From positions 1 through 58,211 of the forward strand of contig NZ_LMTZ01000156.1 in the NCBI RefSeq assembly GCF_001456025.1: a stretch of DNA of 58,211 nt, in the 5' to 3' direction. The position numbers were made by a program, and so were the translations under genes. This DNA comes from Mastigocoleus testarum BC008 (GTDB lineage Bacteria > Cyanobacteriota > Cyanobacteriia > Cyanobacteriales > Nostocaceae). The notes under the pieces were generated by a model. It worked only from the letters and a program-made list of their open reading frames with translations, was not told the DNA's origin and did not search any database. Shown here in pieces: positions 18,808-27,772 of the stretch (position 1 is the stretch's first letter; each line of letters opens with the position of its first letter).

Positions 18808-19116
18808 ACTATACAGACTTGCTTGTACTCAGTTTTAAAGTTGGTAAGTTAGGCAAAAACGACGAGATTACTGCCCCAAATACTTTCGCAAATACATTTA
18901 GACAGACAAAGCTTTGGGTGAGAGTTTCCCTTCACTACTTATTCATTCCTTATAGTGTGGGATTCAAGCATAATAATCTCTTAATTTGATAAATGGCAAA
19001 TAAATTGCAAAATCCGCCTCCTAACAACAGCAGGCAGAAAATTTGGTAAAAAAGTCAAAAAAGTTTATTGTGAAAAAAAAATAACTTGTTTCTAATACTA
19101 TACTAATTAGCCTTAG

Positions 19117-19494
19117 ATGTCTCTCTATTTTGAAAAATATAACTTGTTTGCAAATTTGTTGAATCAAATGCGTGAAGAACTTGATAGTTCTCAAACGAAC
19201 ATAGATAAACAAAAATTGCGTCAAGCTTTTATTTCCTTGAAACATTTTTATCTGGAAGAGATATTATCTGCAAAAACAGATATAGTCAATAATTCTTATT
19301 TTCAGCGAGAGCAATCTTATTTGACGGAAATCAGTAAACAAATGCGATTACTGGAGATGGACATAACTTTTTTCCAAGGCGCTCGCCAAATTGCTACTCT
19401 TAGAGGGCGCTTTGCATCTATCCATCAGCGCTTAAGTACTCTACTAGAATATTGCGATAATTTGACACAATCTACTGATAGGGAAAACTCGTAA
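19117..19494 (+). CDS. patD: PatD-like heterocyst-frequency control protein
   Basis: This is a 125-residue, mostly helical soluble protein. The block QREQSYLTEISKQMRLLEMD followed by ITFFQGARQIATLRGRF resembles my recollection of PatD of heterocystous cyanobacteria, a small protein that tunes heterocyst frequency and is NtcA-regulated in Anabaena. The length fits. I see no NtcA box (GTA-N8-TAC) in the upstream 300 bp and no ribosome-binding motif before the ATG. It stands alone, divergent from the RelA/SpoT gene. The name rests on memory of the motif, so it is moderately sure; a conserved cyanobacterial helical protein is the fallback. Confidence 0.6.
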   Translation: MSLYFEKYNLFANLLNQMREELDSSQTNIDKQKLRQAFISLKHFYLEEILSAKTDIVNNSYFQREQSYLTEISKQMRLLEMDITFFQGARQIATLRGRFASIHQRLSTLLEYCDNLTQSTDRENS

Positions 19495-19869
19495 TTAAAT
19501 TAACGATTGAACATGAAATATTTATTTTTATTTGTATTTTAAAGTACACAGTCTTTATCTGTTTTTTTATCCTGCAAAGAATTGAAATCTATCTTCTGTA
19601 TGATTAAATACAAAATAAAATACGACTATATGATTGAGAAAAATTTTTAGCTTTCTACTTAAGCCTAACATTGCAGAATAATAGAAAAAAAGCACATAGA
19701 AATAGTACTTAGAAATTGAAAATAAGAAATGAAATATAATACAGGCTATTACTACTGGTAAAGCTAAAAGATACTTCCCCTACCAGATAAATATATTTAA
19801 TCTGCTACAGTATTTGAAATTTCCAGTTCGAAAAATTAATAGCACTTAGCTAATTACTGATCGCGAACT
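19495..19869. other. Intergenic region
   Basis: This 375-bp, very AT-rich spacer lies upstream of the dipeptide-type ATPase gene. I see no palindrome, terminator or ORF. The ATPase promoter must lie here or further upstream. Confidence 0.4.
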
Positions 19870-21546
19870 ATGAGTGAAGCTTTATTTCGTATTGAAAATT
19901 TGCGGGTATCATACCCGCACCGCGTTAATGAAAAAGCACATTGGGCTGTAGATAATGTGTCTTTTACTCTTGAAGCCGGGAAAAAAATGGGGTTGGTAGG
20001 AGAATCGGGTTGTGGAAAGTCTACCCTAGGAAGGGCAGCTATGAGATTGTTACCCCCGAAAAGCCTAGTTGAAGGTCGAGTAATTTTTCAGGGACAGTCA
20101 GTATTGGATATGTCTCCAGACGATTTAAGAAAATTTCGTGGCGAAGCGGTGGGTTTGGTTTTTCAAGATCCCATGACACGGCTCGATCCGTTAATGACAA
20201 TCGGCAATCATTGTTTGGAGACTTTGTTGAGCCATTCCCCAAATTTATCTCGCAAAGAAGCTAAAAAAGTTGCAATTGAAACTTTAGAAAAAGTTAATAT
20301 CCCCGCAAATCGCTGGGGTCAATATCCCCATGAATTTAGCGGTGGAATGCGTCAAAGGGTTGCAATCGCTTTAGCTTTATTACTCAAACCCAAATTAATT
20401 GTTGCTGATGAGCCCACTACTAGCTTAGATGTAACGGTATCGGCGCAAATATTGCAAGAGCTTACCCGCTTATGTAGTGAAGAGAATATGGCGCTGTTAC
20501 TAATTTCCCACGATTTAGCATTAATTGCAGAGTACTCTGACGACATTGGGGTAATGTATGATGGCAAAATCGTAGAAATAGGTGCTTCTAAAGATGTTTT
20601 TGGGCGACCGCAACATCAATATACTCGTTCCTTGCTGGAAGCTGCTTTACACGTACAAACTATAGATGATGGTGAATCCCAACCCCAACTTTCTTCTGTA
20701 GGAAGTAACAAAAGCGATGATATCGAAAATTCTGAAAATCCTATTTTGCGAATTAGTGAATTACGTCAGCACTTTTCCATCGAACCAAATCTTATAGAAA
20801 GATTATTTAAAGGAAAAGGTCAAACCATCAAAGCTGTCGATGGAATTAATTTGGAATTATATCCTGGAGAAATCTTGGGATTAGTTGGAGAATCTGGTTG
20901 TGGTAAAAGTACTTTGTCGCGGACAATCTTACAGTTGCTTCAACCAACAGACGGGAAAGTTGAATTTTTGGGAAAGGATTTAACTACTTTATCTCGCCGC
21001 GATATTCGTTCCCAAAGACGACAAATGCAAATGGTGTTTCAAGATCCCCATGCTTGTCTTAACCCAACAATGACAGTGGGACAAAATATTGCAGATCCTT
21101 TACTAATTCATAAACTTGCAGAAAAAAGTCAGGTGAAGGATGAAGTCATTTCCATGTTGGAAAAAGTTGGTTTAACTCCCCCATCGATTTATTACGAACG
21201 TTACCCATCTGACTTATCTGGAGGACAACAACAAAGGGTTGCGATCGCTCGCGCTTTAATTACTCGTCCCAAGTTACTAATTTGTGACGAACCTGTGAGT
21301 ATGCTGGATGCTAGCGTCCAGTCTCAGGTTCTAGACTTGATGTTGGAGTTAAAAGATGAATTTGATTTAACTTATTTGTTTATTACCCATGATTTATGGC
21401 TTGCAAGATTTTTGTGCGATCGCATTGCTGTGATGAATGGAGGTAAAATTGTTGAAATTGGTCCGACTAAAGAAATTTTTGCTGCTCCGGAACATGAGTA
21501 TACTAAGACTCTTTTAGCTGCCGCGCCTTTACTTGCGAGAGTGTGA
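19870..21546 (+). CDS. Fused oligopeptide/dipeptide-type ABC ATPase (DppD-DppF/YejF-like)
   Basis: This 558-residue protein has two ABC ATPase domains in tandem, equal to DppD plus DppF, as in YejF and GsiA. Domain 1 has Walker A GESGCGKST (~43-51), FSGGMRQRVAIALAL and ADEPTTSLDVT. Domain 2 has GESGCGKST (~338-346), LSGGQQQRVAIARAL and CDEPVSMLDAS. Each ends in the oligopeptide-permease extension (QYTRSLLEAALHV, EYTKTLLAAAPLL). In domain 2 the usual DEPTSALD is DEPVSMLD, a mild variation also found in nickel/peptide systems. No permease or binding protein adjoins it, so the partners are elsewhere. Substrate: peptide, glutathione or nickel; not decidable here. Confidence 0.9.
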   Translation: MSEALFRIENLRVSYPHRVNEKAHWAVDNVSFTLEAGKKMGLVGESGCGKSTLGRAAMRLLPPKSLVEGRVIFQGQSVLDMSPDDLRKFRGEAVGLVFQDPMTRLDPLMTIGNHCLETLLSHSPNLSRKEAKKVAIETLEKVNIPANRWGQYPHEFSGGMRQRVAIALALLLKPKLIVADEPTTSLDVTVSAQILQELTRLCSEENMALLLISHDLALIAEYSDDIGVMYDGKIVEIGASKDVFGRPQHQYTRSLLEAALHVQTIDDGESQPQLSSVGSNKSDDIENSENPILRISELRQHFSIEPNLIERLFKGKGQTIKAVDGINLELYPGEILGLVGESGCGKSTLSRTILQLLQPTDGKVEFLGKDLTTLSRRDIRSQRRQMQMVFQDPHACLNPTMTVGQNIADPLLIHKLAEKSQVKDEVISMLEKVGLTPPSIYYERYPSDLSGGQQQRVAIARALITRPKLLICDEPVSMLDASVQSQVLDLMLELKDEFDLTYLFITHDLWLARFLCDRIAVMNGGKIVEIGPTKEIFAAPEHEYTKTLLAAAPLLARV

Positions 21547-21558
21547 CGCAAATTGAAA

Positions 21559-21625
21559 GTAATGAGTAATAAGTAATAAGTAATGAGTAAGGAGTCAGGA
21601 ATTAGGAGTTAGGAGCTAGAAATGA
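21559..21625. repeat. Degenerate heptanucleotide tandem repeat
   Basis: About nine 7-bp units drift from TAATGAG/TAATAAG through TCAGGAA to TTAGGAG. The block fills the space between the convergent ABC ATPase and AraC-type genes. Such short tandemly repeated repetitive sequences are typical of heterocystous cyanobacteria. Confidence 0.85.
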
Positions 21626-21641
21626 GATCTTTGATCTGTTA

Positions 21642-22592
21642 TTAAGGTTTACTCTGGGTTTCTCGCCGAAAAGCACCTGGAGATATTTGCATCCAACGCT
21701 TGAATGCATTACTAAATGCAGCTTCCGACTCATACCCGACCTCAGAAGCAATTTCTGCTAGGGTTTGATATCCCAAACGAAGCAAACCAGCAGCTTTTTG
21801 CATACGCCATCGAGTCAAGTATTGTAACGGTGGTTCTCCAACCAATTCCCGAAAATTACTAGCAAATCCCGAACGTGACATCTTCACCTCTGAAGCCAAA
21901 CTTGCAACAGTCCAAGGCTTTTGTGGATAACGATGAATTAATGTAATAGCCGTGCCAATTTGCGAATCTTTTAAGGCTTTTAACCAACATCCTCCAGGTT
22001 TTTCTGCCTGACATTCTTCGCTTTTACTGTGGATATAGTAACGTATTGCTTGGACAAAAAGAACTAATAATAAATGATTGATAATAGCATTATTACCTGG
22101 GTTTTGACTGGATAATTCTGCAGTTAAAAATTGTACAGTTGTATTTAACCAAGGTGCAGATTGTGTTTCTTGCTCTCGAATAAGTATGAATTGTGGTAAA
22201 GGTGTTAACAATTGATTGACGATAGGGCCTTCCAATTGTAGTTTCCCATAAAGCAAAGTTGTTTCTAAGCCTTCTCCTAGAAATTTTATTGGCTCGGAAG
22301 GTAAATGAGAATGACAATTCAACCAATTAGTGTCATTTGAGATTAGACTTTCAGGTTTGTCGTAGAGTATGTGCTCTTGAAAACGGGGAAAAAGAATAAA
22401 ATCTCCGGCGACTAAAGAAAGAGGTTTTTCTGTATCTGCTACCTGAAGCCAGCAACTACCCCGTCTTACTGTCCAAAAACTAGTACCGATAAACTCTTCA
22501 CTGCGGATCCCCCAAGGCGCACATATTGTTAAGGGGTAACAGGTATTGTTTCCGATATGAATTGTTGCGAGAACTTCACTTAATGCGTCCAT
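21642..22592 (-). CDS. AraC-family transcriptional regulator with cupin sensor domain
   Basis: This is a 316-residue protein. The N-terminal ~190 residues form a cupin-type sensing domain (SFWTVRRGSCWLQVADTEKPLSLVAGDFILFPRFQEHILYD). The last ~100 are the double helix-turn-helix AraC DNA-binding domain, with KPWTVASLASEVKMSRSGFASNF as the first HTH and YQTLAEIASEVGYESEAAFSNAFKR as the second. It is divergent from a glutathione S-transferase gene 162 bp away, the usual position of a regulator and its target. The inducer is unknown. Confidence 0.92.
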   Translation of the reverse strand: MDALSEVLATIHIGNNTCYPLTICAPWGIRSEEFIGTSFWTVRRGSCWLQVADTEKPLSLVAGDFILFPRFQEHILYDKPESLISNDTNWLNCHSHLPSEPIKFLGEGLETTLLYGKLQLEGPIVNQLLTPLPQFILIREQETQSAPWLNTTVQFLTAELSSQNPGNNAIINHLLLVLFVQAIRYYIHSKSEECQAEKPGGCWLKALKDSQIGTAITLIHRYPQKPWTVASLASEVKMSRSGFASNFRELVGEPPLQYLTRWRMQKAAGLLRLGYQTLAEIASEVGYESEAAFSNAFKRWMQISPGAFRRETQSKP

Positions 22593-22610
22593 ATCAAAAT
22601 TATAAATTAT

Positions 22611-22660
22611 TTTGGACTAATAAGCATAAAAATTAGTGTTTTAATTATTGGTCGTCCAAA
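22611..22660. promoter_or_regulatory. Inverted repeat in AraC/GST divergent promoter
   Basis: TTTGGAC at 22611-22617 is repeated inverted as GTCCAAA at 22654-22660, with a 36-bp gap. A nearby TTGGATTATGCTAATAA partly repeats TTGGACTAATAAGC in direct orientation, which is the usual form for AraC sites. It is a plausible binding region for the regulator encoded next to it, but this is not proven. Confidence 0.4.
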
Positions 22661-22754
22661 TTAATTGGATTATGCTAATAACTGTCTTGGAACGCACCGG
22701 TGTTGTTTCCGAGCGCAAAAGCAAGCAAATACTTACTGCGTTTGGGAAATAAAA

Positions 22755-23378
22755 ATGATTGATTTGTATACAGCAAGTGCACCTAATGGTTATAAAATTT
22801 CTATTGCTTTAGAAGAATTTGGTCTTCTTTATAAGGTAAAGCGAGTAAACATAAGTGAGGGAGAACAATTCAAACCAGAATTTTTAGCTTTAAATCCCAA
22901 TGCCAAAATTCCAGTGATTGTTGATAACGAAACTGGACAAACAGTTTTTGAATCTTGTGCGATTTTACTTTACCTTGCAGAGAAAACAGGTAAATTTATG
23001 CCTAAATCAGTTCGAGGTCGTTGGGAAGTAATTCAATGGTTATTTTTTCAAGCAGCTTCCATCGGTCCAATGTTAGGACAACTAGGGCATTTTATGCGTT
23101 ATGCTCCGGAACAGATACCTTATGCTATTGAACGTTATAGCAAAGAAGCCCATAGACTTTTTGGAATTTTAGAAGAACGGCTCGAGGATCGGGATTTCAT
23201 CTGTAGTGAGTATTCAATTGTTGACATGGCTCATTTTGGTTGGTTGTACTTTGCAGTGAAAATGGGTGCGACCGATGCCGAAAAATATCCCAGGCTCATA
23301 ACTTGGCACGATAGAATTATCAGTAGACCTGCTGTTGTAACAGGATTAACTGTTCCTGAACCATCTAATTTCAGATAA
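22755..23378 (+). CDS. Glutathione S-transferase, YfcG/Nu-class-like
   Basis: This is a 207-residue protein with a thioredoxin-like N-terminal domain and an all-helical C-terminal domain. The opening MIDLYTASAPNGYKISIALEE, the NPNAKIPVIVD cis-Pro loop and the FESCAILLYLAEKTGKF glutathione-binding segment match YfcG/YghU-type enzymes, which act as glutathione-dependent disulfide-bond oxidoreductases. The frame stays open to a TTG at 22665, but the extra 30 residues do not resemble the family, so I take the ATG at 22755. The adjacent divergent AraC regulator is its likely controller. Confidence 0.88.
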   Translation: MIDLYTASAPNGYKISIALEEFGLLYKVKRVNISEGEQFKPEFLALNPNAKIPVIVDNETGQTVFESCAILLYLAEKTGKFMPKSVRGRWEVIQWLFFQAASIGPMLGQLGHFMRYAPEQIPYAIERYSKEAHRLFGILEERLEDRDFICSEYSIVDMAHFGWLYFAVKMGATDAEKYPRLITWHDRIISRPAVVTGLTVPEPSNFR

Positions 23379-23504
23379 GTTATGTTGGTATTGCTTGGGG
23401 TTAACCATGGAGTTTATAAATATAAAATAAAGTTTTTTGAGGCTTTCTAAGGTCTCCCTGCTCCTATACTTATCCTCACCAAGCAAAATTAATTTGCTCG
23501 ACCG

Positions 23505-26018
23505 CTACATCACTTCCCCAAGTAAATCATCCATTGGGTAATCTTTATCTTTAAAATCTAGTGAGACTTCAGATCTAGTCAAAGGAAAAGGTGGCAAAAG
23601 CTTACCTTTTTCTTTACTTTCCAGTTGCCACCAAAGGGTTTGGACAACAATATCTTTTCCATCTACTGATTCAAAAGTAATTTCGGCAATGTTATTTAAT
23701 CCAACAATTTCTTTGCCATAATTTTTGCCAAGTTCGTGATGATGCTCATTTGTCGCAAGAGCTAAATATTGCTCTAAAAATGGCTGGCGATTTTGTCCGG
23801 GAAGAGGTGTAGGTATTGAGATTAAATCTTTAGAATTTGAATCTTTGGAATTTGAATCTTTGAAATTTGAATTTACGTAAGAAAAATCTTGTTCGATCTT
23901 TTCCCGCTTAGCATTAATAAAATCAATGCGATACCACCACTGGGGCTTTTTAATAATTTCTAATTTTTTTAAGCCACCACGTTTTTTCAATAAATCTAAC
24001 TTTGCTGGATTGTTTTGAGAAGATACTAACGGAATTGGTTGCAGTGCTTCATTAATTGCGGTGTAACAAACTCCCAGATTTAGCTCCTCTTTTTGTGGAT
24101 TTTCCCACCCCAAAACCTCTGCACTTGGTGAATTCATCAACAAACGAAAAGGAACAAAACCTTTTATATGTAAAGAATGGCTTCCACCAATACCTTTTTT
24201 TTCATTTTTGAGAGAGCTACTCGTAAGTTGAGCGATCGTAAGTTCAGTGTGGATGTTTGTTGCAGCTTCAAAAGGTTTGGTTGCACGATACTGTAAACGG
24301 GCACTAAAGCTATAATGTACATCGCCTGATAAGATAACTAATTTATTTTGCTTATTTGGTAGTCCCCTTAGCGCCATACGCGACAACATTCTTTCAAATG
24401 CGTTTTCTTCTAATCCCCAGGCTTCAGTATCAAAACCCCATGCAGCACTACCAAACTTTTCAGATATATTTTTAGCTACTCTTTGTAGATCTTCCATAAA
24501 AGGAACCCCTACGAAAGGACCAGGTGAGATCGCTAAAGTAACCTCAATTTCAGGATCGCGGGGCACATTAGAAATTTGTTCTTCGTAAGCATCAGCGTGT
24601 AAAAGTCCAGGGAAATCAAAATCATTTTTCCCAGGAAACTCTCTTTGGGTGCGGGTATCAAGTACTAAGACTTCATACTTGGGTCCAGGAACTATATAAT
24701 GCCAAGTTAATGCTTCGGGATCTCGTGTTAATCTTCGAGGATAAGTTTGAGCAATCTCAGCAAACTTGGGTAAACCTATAAATTTGCTAATGTTTGTTTC
24801 TTGTTTTCGGTCTGTTCCTGCCGATCTTGACCATAACTCAGTTGCTTGAAGTAAAGCCCAACCAGGTTTCCCTTCTGTAAATTGTTCTGGTGTATTTCCC
24901 CAACCTTGGCAAAGTGCATAGCCCAGCATGCCATTTTGTAAGATTCTTCTTCCTAAGGGTTTATTTAAAAGGCGATCGCACCATGCGACATTGAGATACC
25001 AATCATCAGTAATTTCGTGATCGTCAAAAATTGTATATGTGGGAATATTTGCCAGAGCACGTCTAACTTGCTTTAGAGTCGCCCAAAATTCTTCGATATA
25101 TCTAACTTCTCCTTGAAAGGTATTTTTATTTTTCTTAGAAATCTCTGGGGTCGAAGAGCCCAGATTAGAATAAACATCTTCGAAATTAGGAAAATTTTGT
25201 GGCTCAACCCATAAAACATCACTCCAAGCAAATAAATACATTGCACAAAATTCACCAAGAGTGAATAAATGACTTTTGGCAAGATTAGAAATTGTGCCAA
25301 TTTTGCCAATGCTTGCTGTAAGACCAGCAATATGCGTGGCGATACTATTTCTTTGACCGGGATTCAACTGCTGGAGATCTTCAACATCTGGCAGCTTTTC
25401 TGACCAACCTAATAATGCTTTTTCAGCATCCATCAACATAAATAGTAAAACATCTGCCACATCATCTGCATAAATTTGGTCGCCGGTGAGAAATAATTGA
25501 TGGGGTCGTTTTTTTGGATCTCGCGCCAATGCTTCGCCAATCATTTTATCCAGACTAGCTAGAGCATCCATACTTTCACCATGTGGTTTGCGACAAGAAC
25601 CATGAACTAAACGTAATTCTTGTAAAACTTTGGGTACGACGGGAAAACTAGGTAACTGATATTCAGGGTAAACAATATCTTCAACAGAACCCTCTAATGT
25701 TAATATACCTGGTGTTCTCAGGCTTGTGGCATCATCAAAGCCCAAGTCGTAAAGATACTGTTTGCCATATTCGAGAATTTTGACATTATTTTTAGCTGTT
25801 ACTGCAACAACATGTAAATTTTGGCCAACTTCAACAGTTCTTCTACTACCTGCAAACAGAATATTGCTATCCAAATCGAATATTTTTAAGGTAACATTAT
25901 GGCTTTCTTTTAAGGCAATCCAAACAGTAACGGTATCGGGTTGGGTACATCGCACCATAGGTCCAGCCAGAACAAGTGGTATTTGATGAATGCGCTCTTG
26001 TAATGATTTCCATCCCAT
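23505..26018 (-). CDS. PhoD-like alkaline phosphatase (metallophosphatase)
   Basis: This 837-residue protein shows the PhoD-type pattern: an N-terminal Fn3/PhoD_N-like domain (MVRCTQPDTVTVWIALK), then VHGSCRKP, the metal-binding FLTGDQIYADD, the FDDHEITDDW motif and the late LSGDVHYSFSA box, each contributing metal or phosphate ligands. PhoD enzymes hydrolyse phosphodiesters and monoesters using Ca2+/Fe3+. No signal peptide is visible, whereas classic PhoD is Tat-exported, so this branch may be cytoplasmic. A 5-residue in-frame repeat (DSNSK/F, encoded at about 23825-23875) sits in a low-complexity linker near the C-terminus. The gene is monocistronic, with its end facing the GST gene end. 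Confidence 0.9.
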   Translation of the reverse strand: MGWKSLQERIHQIPLVLAGPMVRCTQPDTVTVWIALKESHNVTLKIFDLDSNILFAGSRRTVEVGQNLHVVAVTAKNNVKILEYGKQYLYDLGFDDATSLRTPGILTLEGSVEDIVYPEYQLPSFPVVPKVLQELRLVHGSCRKPHGESMDALASLDKMIGEALARDPKKRPHQLFLTGDQIYADDVADVLLFMLMDAEKALLGWSEKLPDVEDLQQLNPGQRNSIATHIAGLTASIGKIGTISNLAKSHLFTLGEFCAMYLFAWSDVLWVEPQNFPNFEDVYSNLGSSTPEISKKNKNTFQGEVRYIEEFWATLKQVRRALANIPTYTIFDDHEITDDWYLNVAWCDRLLNKPLGRRILQNGMLGYALCQGWGNTPEQFTEGKPGWALLQATELWSRSAGTDRKQETNISKFIGLPKFAEIAQTYPRRLTRDPEALTWHYIVPGPKYEVLVLDTRTQREFPGKNDFDFPGLLHADAYEEQISNVPRDPEIEVTLAISPGPFVGVPFMEDLQRVAKNISEKFGSAAWGFDTEAWGLEENAFERMLSRMALRGLPNKQNKLVILSGDVHYSFSARLQYRATKPFEAATNIHTELTIAQLTSSSLKNEKKGIGGSHSLHIKGFVPFRLLMNSPSAEVLGWENPQKEELNLGVCYTAINEALQPIPLVSSQNNPAKLDLLKKRGGLKKLEIIKKPQWWYRIDFINAKREKIEQDFSYVNSNFKDSNSKDSNSKDLISIPTPLPGQNRQPFLEQYLALATNEHHHELGKNYGKEIVGLNNIAEITFESVDGKDIVVQTLWWQLESKEKGKLLPPFPLTRSEVSLDFKDKDYPMDDLLGEVM

Positions 26019-26250
26019 GAGACTATTACCCTAACAACTTTATTTGACCACATCAGCCAATACTTTTTAGGATAACGATGCCAAGGTTATGGGACAAGAA
26101 AATTTTTCGATTCAAAAAATCTGCTAATCTAACTCTGAATCCTGTCCGGTTTGAACTGAATTCGCTATCCTTCCCCATTCCGCGTTGCTAGATACGAACG
26201 GACTGATGACTATAACGTGGCGTTAGGTCTAAACTAACAAATCAAGCAAA

Positions 26251-27156
26251 TTAACTTTGGTGACGAATAACTAAATTATTTCTTTGAAAATTCACACCTG
26301 TGATCCTACCGATCCCAAATTTTTTTAGCTGTGAATATAATGAAGCAGCTAACCGTTCGCGGGTGCGTTGATTATTTAATTGGGCACGGAGATTACTTTC
26401 AATTGCTGAGGCAATACGTTTTTTATATTTAAACATCCTATTGCAGATATCTGTACCCCTTATATTACAGACTCCACCTGCCTGAATATTAGCATCAAAT
26501 TTTACATCAATACTATCATAGCTCAAACGACCAAAATTATCTTTTGCAGGTTTGAGATAGACATCCAAACGCATATTATCCATTTCAATATCTGGCGCAC
26601 CTCGGTCGCCAAAATCAACAAATCTTGCGGTGTGATAACCTTTCAACTCAGTACCATTACTTTCAAAAAATAAACTCAATTTGAAGGCGTCATTTTCTTT
26701 CTTTACATTCAGTCGTGAAAGCTTAATATTATCGACATAGTATCGCAATGTTCCATAAGCACGAGCCTTAACTGTCGATTCGGGAATATCGAAGTTCTGT
26801 TTTCTCCCACCTAAAGTTTTACTTAATTGAATATAAGAAGAATTTTTTTGATGCCAGCTTTTACCCTTTTTTGGACCAAGATTATGTAAATAAATTTTAG
26901 TTCCTTTAAATAAATTTTCAATAAGCTGGGTAATGATACCAGTTCTAATACGTGTTATCTGGCCGGAATTTTGAGCAAAAATCGAGTTATCATTACCAAG
27001 AGATAAATCAGTTTCAATTTTTTTTTGTTGACGATTATTTACTTTCTCTCCTGCCATAAATATTTCATTTTGGGAGACTCTTGCAGAAGCATAACCAATC
27101 ATTAAATTTGCAGTTACAGCTACAAGAAAAAGAGATTTAACAGATTTATTTAGCAT
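26251..27156 (-). CDS. Exported protein of unknown function
   Basis: This is a 301-residue protein. Residues 1-26 form a signal peptide (KSLFLVAVTANLMIGYASA). The mature part is basic and strand-rich, with no catalytic motif I recognise. Residues ~195-275 resemble lipid-binding beta-helical proteins only in a general sense (VKFDANIQAG followed by an amphipathic helix IESNLRAQLNNQRTRERLA). Two Cys in CNIRGTDIC could form a disulfide in the periplasm. It is monocistronic, divergent from the Ser/Thr kinase gene with 616 bp between. A function cannot be given. Confidence 0.7.
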   Translation of the reverse strand: MLNKSVKSLFLVAVTANLMIGYASARVSQNEIFMAGEKVNNRQQKKIETDLSLGNDNSIFAQNSGQITRIRTGIITQLIENLFKGTKIYLHNLGPKKGKSWHQKNSSYIQLSKTLGGRKQNFDIPESTVKARAYGTLRYYVDNIKLSRLNVKKENDAFKLSLFFESNGTELKGYHTARFVDFGDRGAPDIEMDNMRLDVYLKPAKDNFGRLSYDSIDVKFDANIQAGGVCNIRGTDICNRMFKYKKRIASAIESNLRAQLNNQRTRERLAASLYSQLKKFGIGRITGVNFQRNNLVIRHQS

Positions 27157-27772
27157 CTTTCCGTTCTGATAAATTCAAGAATAAATAGATAGTAAATTAC
27201 AGATTAGTAATGTTTACACAGCAGCTATATATTAATCTGTATAATATTCCAGCTAAGTTGTTACTACAGGTTTGAATTGAGAGCAGTAATTACTTAACAA
27301 AAGTTAGACAATTACTATACTTGTTATTTGTTCATACAAAATATAAATCAGTATTGCAGTCCCAGAACCAATCTTAAGTATAAACCAGTGTTTAATGGGT
27401 TTTTTTAACTACTCTATAGTATACTCTGTACGCACAATGTTTAGCTTGTTAAAATCAGCGAGATATTCTGACAACAGAAGTGTCCCCTTGGGAGGATGGA
27501 CCTCGAGAAGAAAATTCTTACAATAATTCCCAGAGGTGCCTGTTATTCAATATTTAAAAATTATGTTAACCCTGATTTTATTGTTCTAGTTTTAGGCGTA
27601 AGCACGTATAAGATACTATCAAAATTAATTCAAACAATCGCCTGATAAATTTGGGCAAAGAATTTGGGATTTATAGTTAAATTTTAGTAATTTATGAAGT
27701 AACTTTAATCCTCTAGGAAAGTCTCTATGCGAAAATCAACATTAAATTGAGTAATAGTTTCTGAGATAATTC
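27157..27772. other. Long intergenic region with a possible structured RNA
   Basis: This 616-bp spacer between divergent genes is mostly AT-rich. Its middle (27473-27544) has higher G+C and can fold. AACAG (27473-27477) pairs with CTGTT (27540-27544). An inner CTTGGGA pairs imperfectly with TTCCCAGAG, and the tip is AAGAA-AA-TTCTT. No ORF covers it. It may be an untranslated leader of the kinase gene or a small RNA. No T-run terminator follows. Confidence 0.3.

Noticed and set aside
18795..18989. 64-codon rightward ORF overlapping the RelA/SpoT start
   Set aside because: It overlaps the start of a certain gene, and the remainder is AT-rich spacer with no ribosome-binding site.
27473..27544. 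Calling this segment 6S RNA
   Set aside because: It is much shorter than known 6S RNAs and I cannot align it to one; it is kept only as an unnamed foldable segment.
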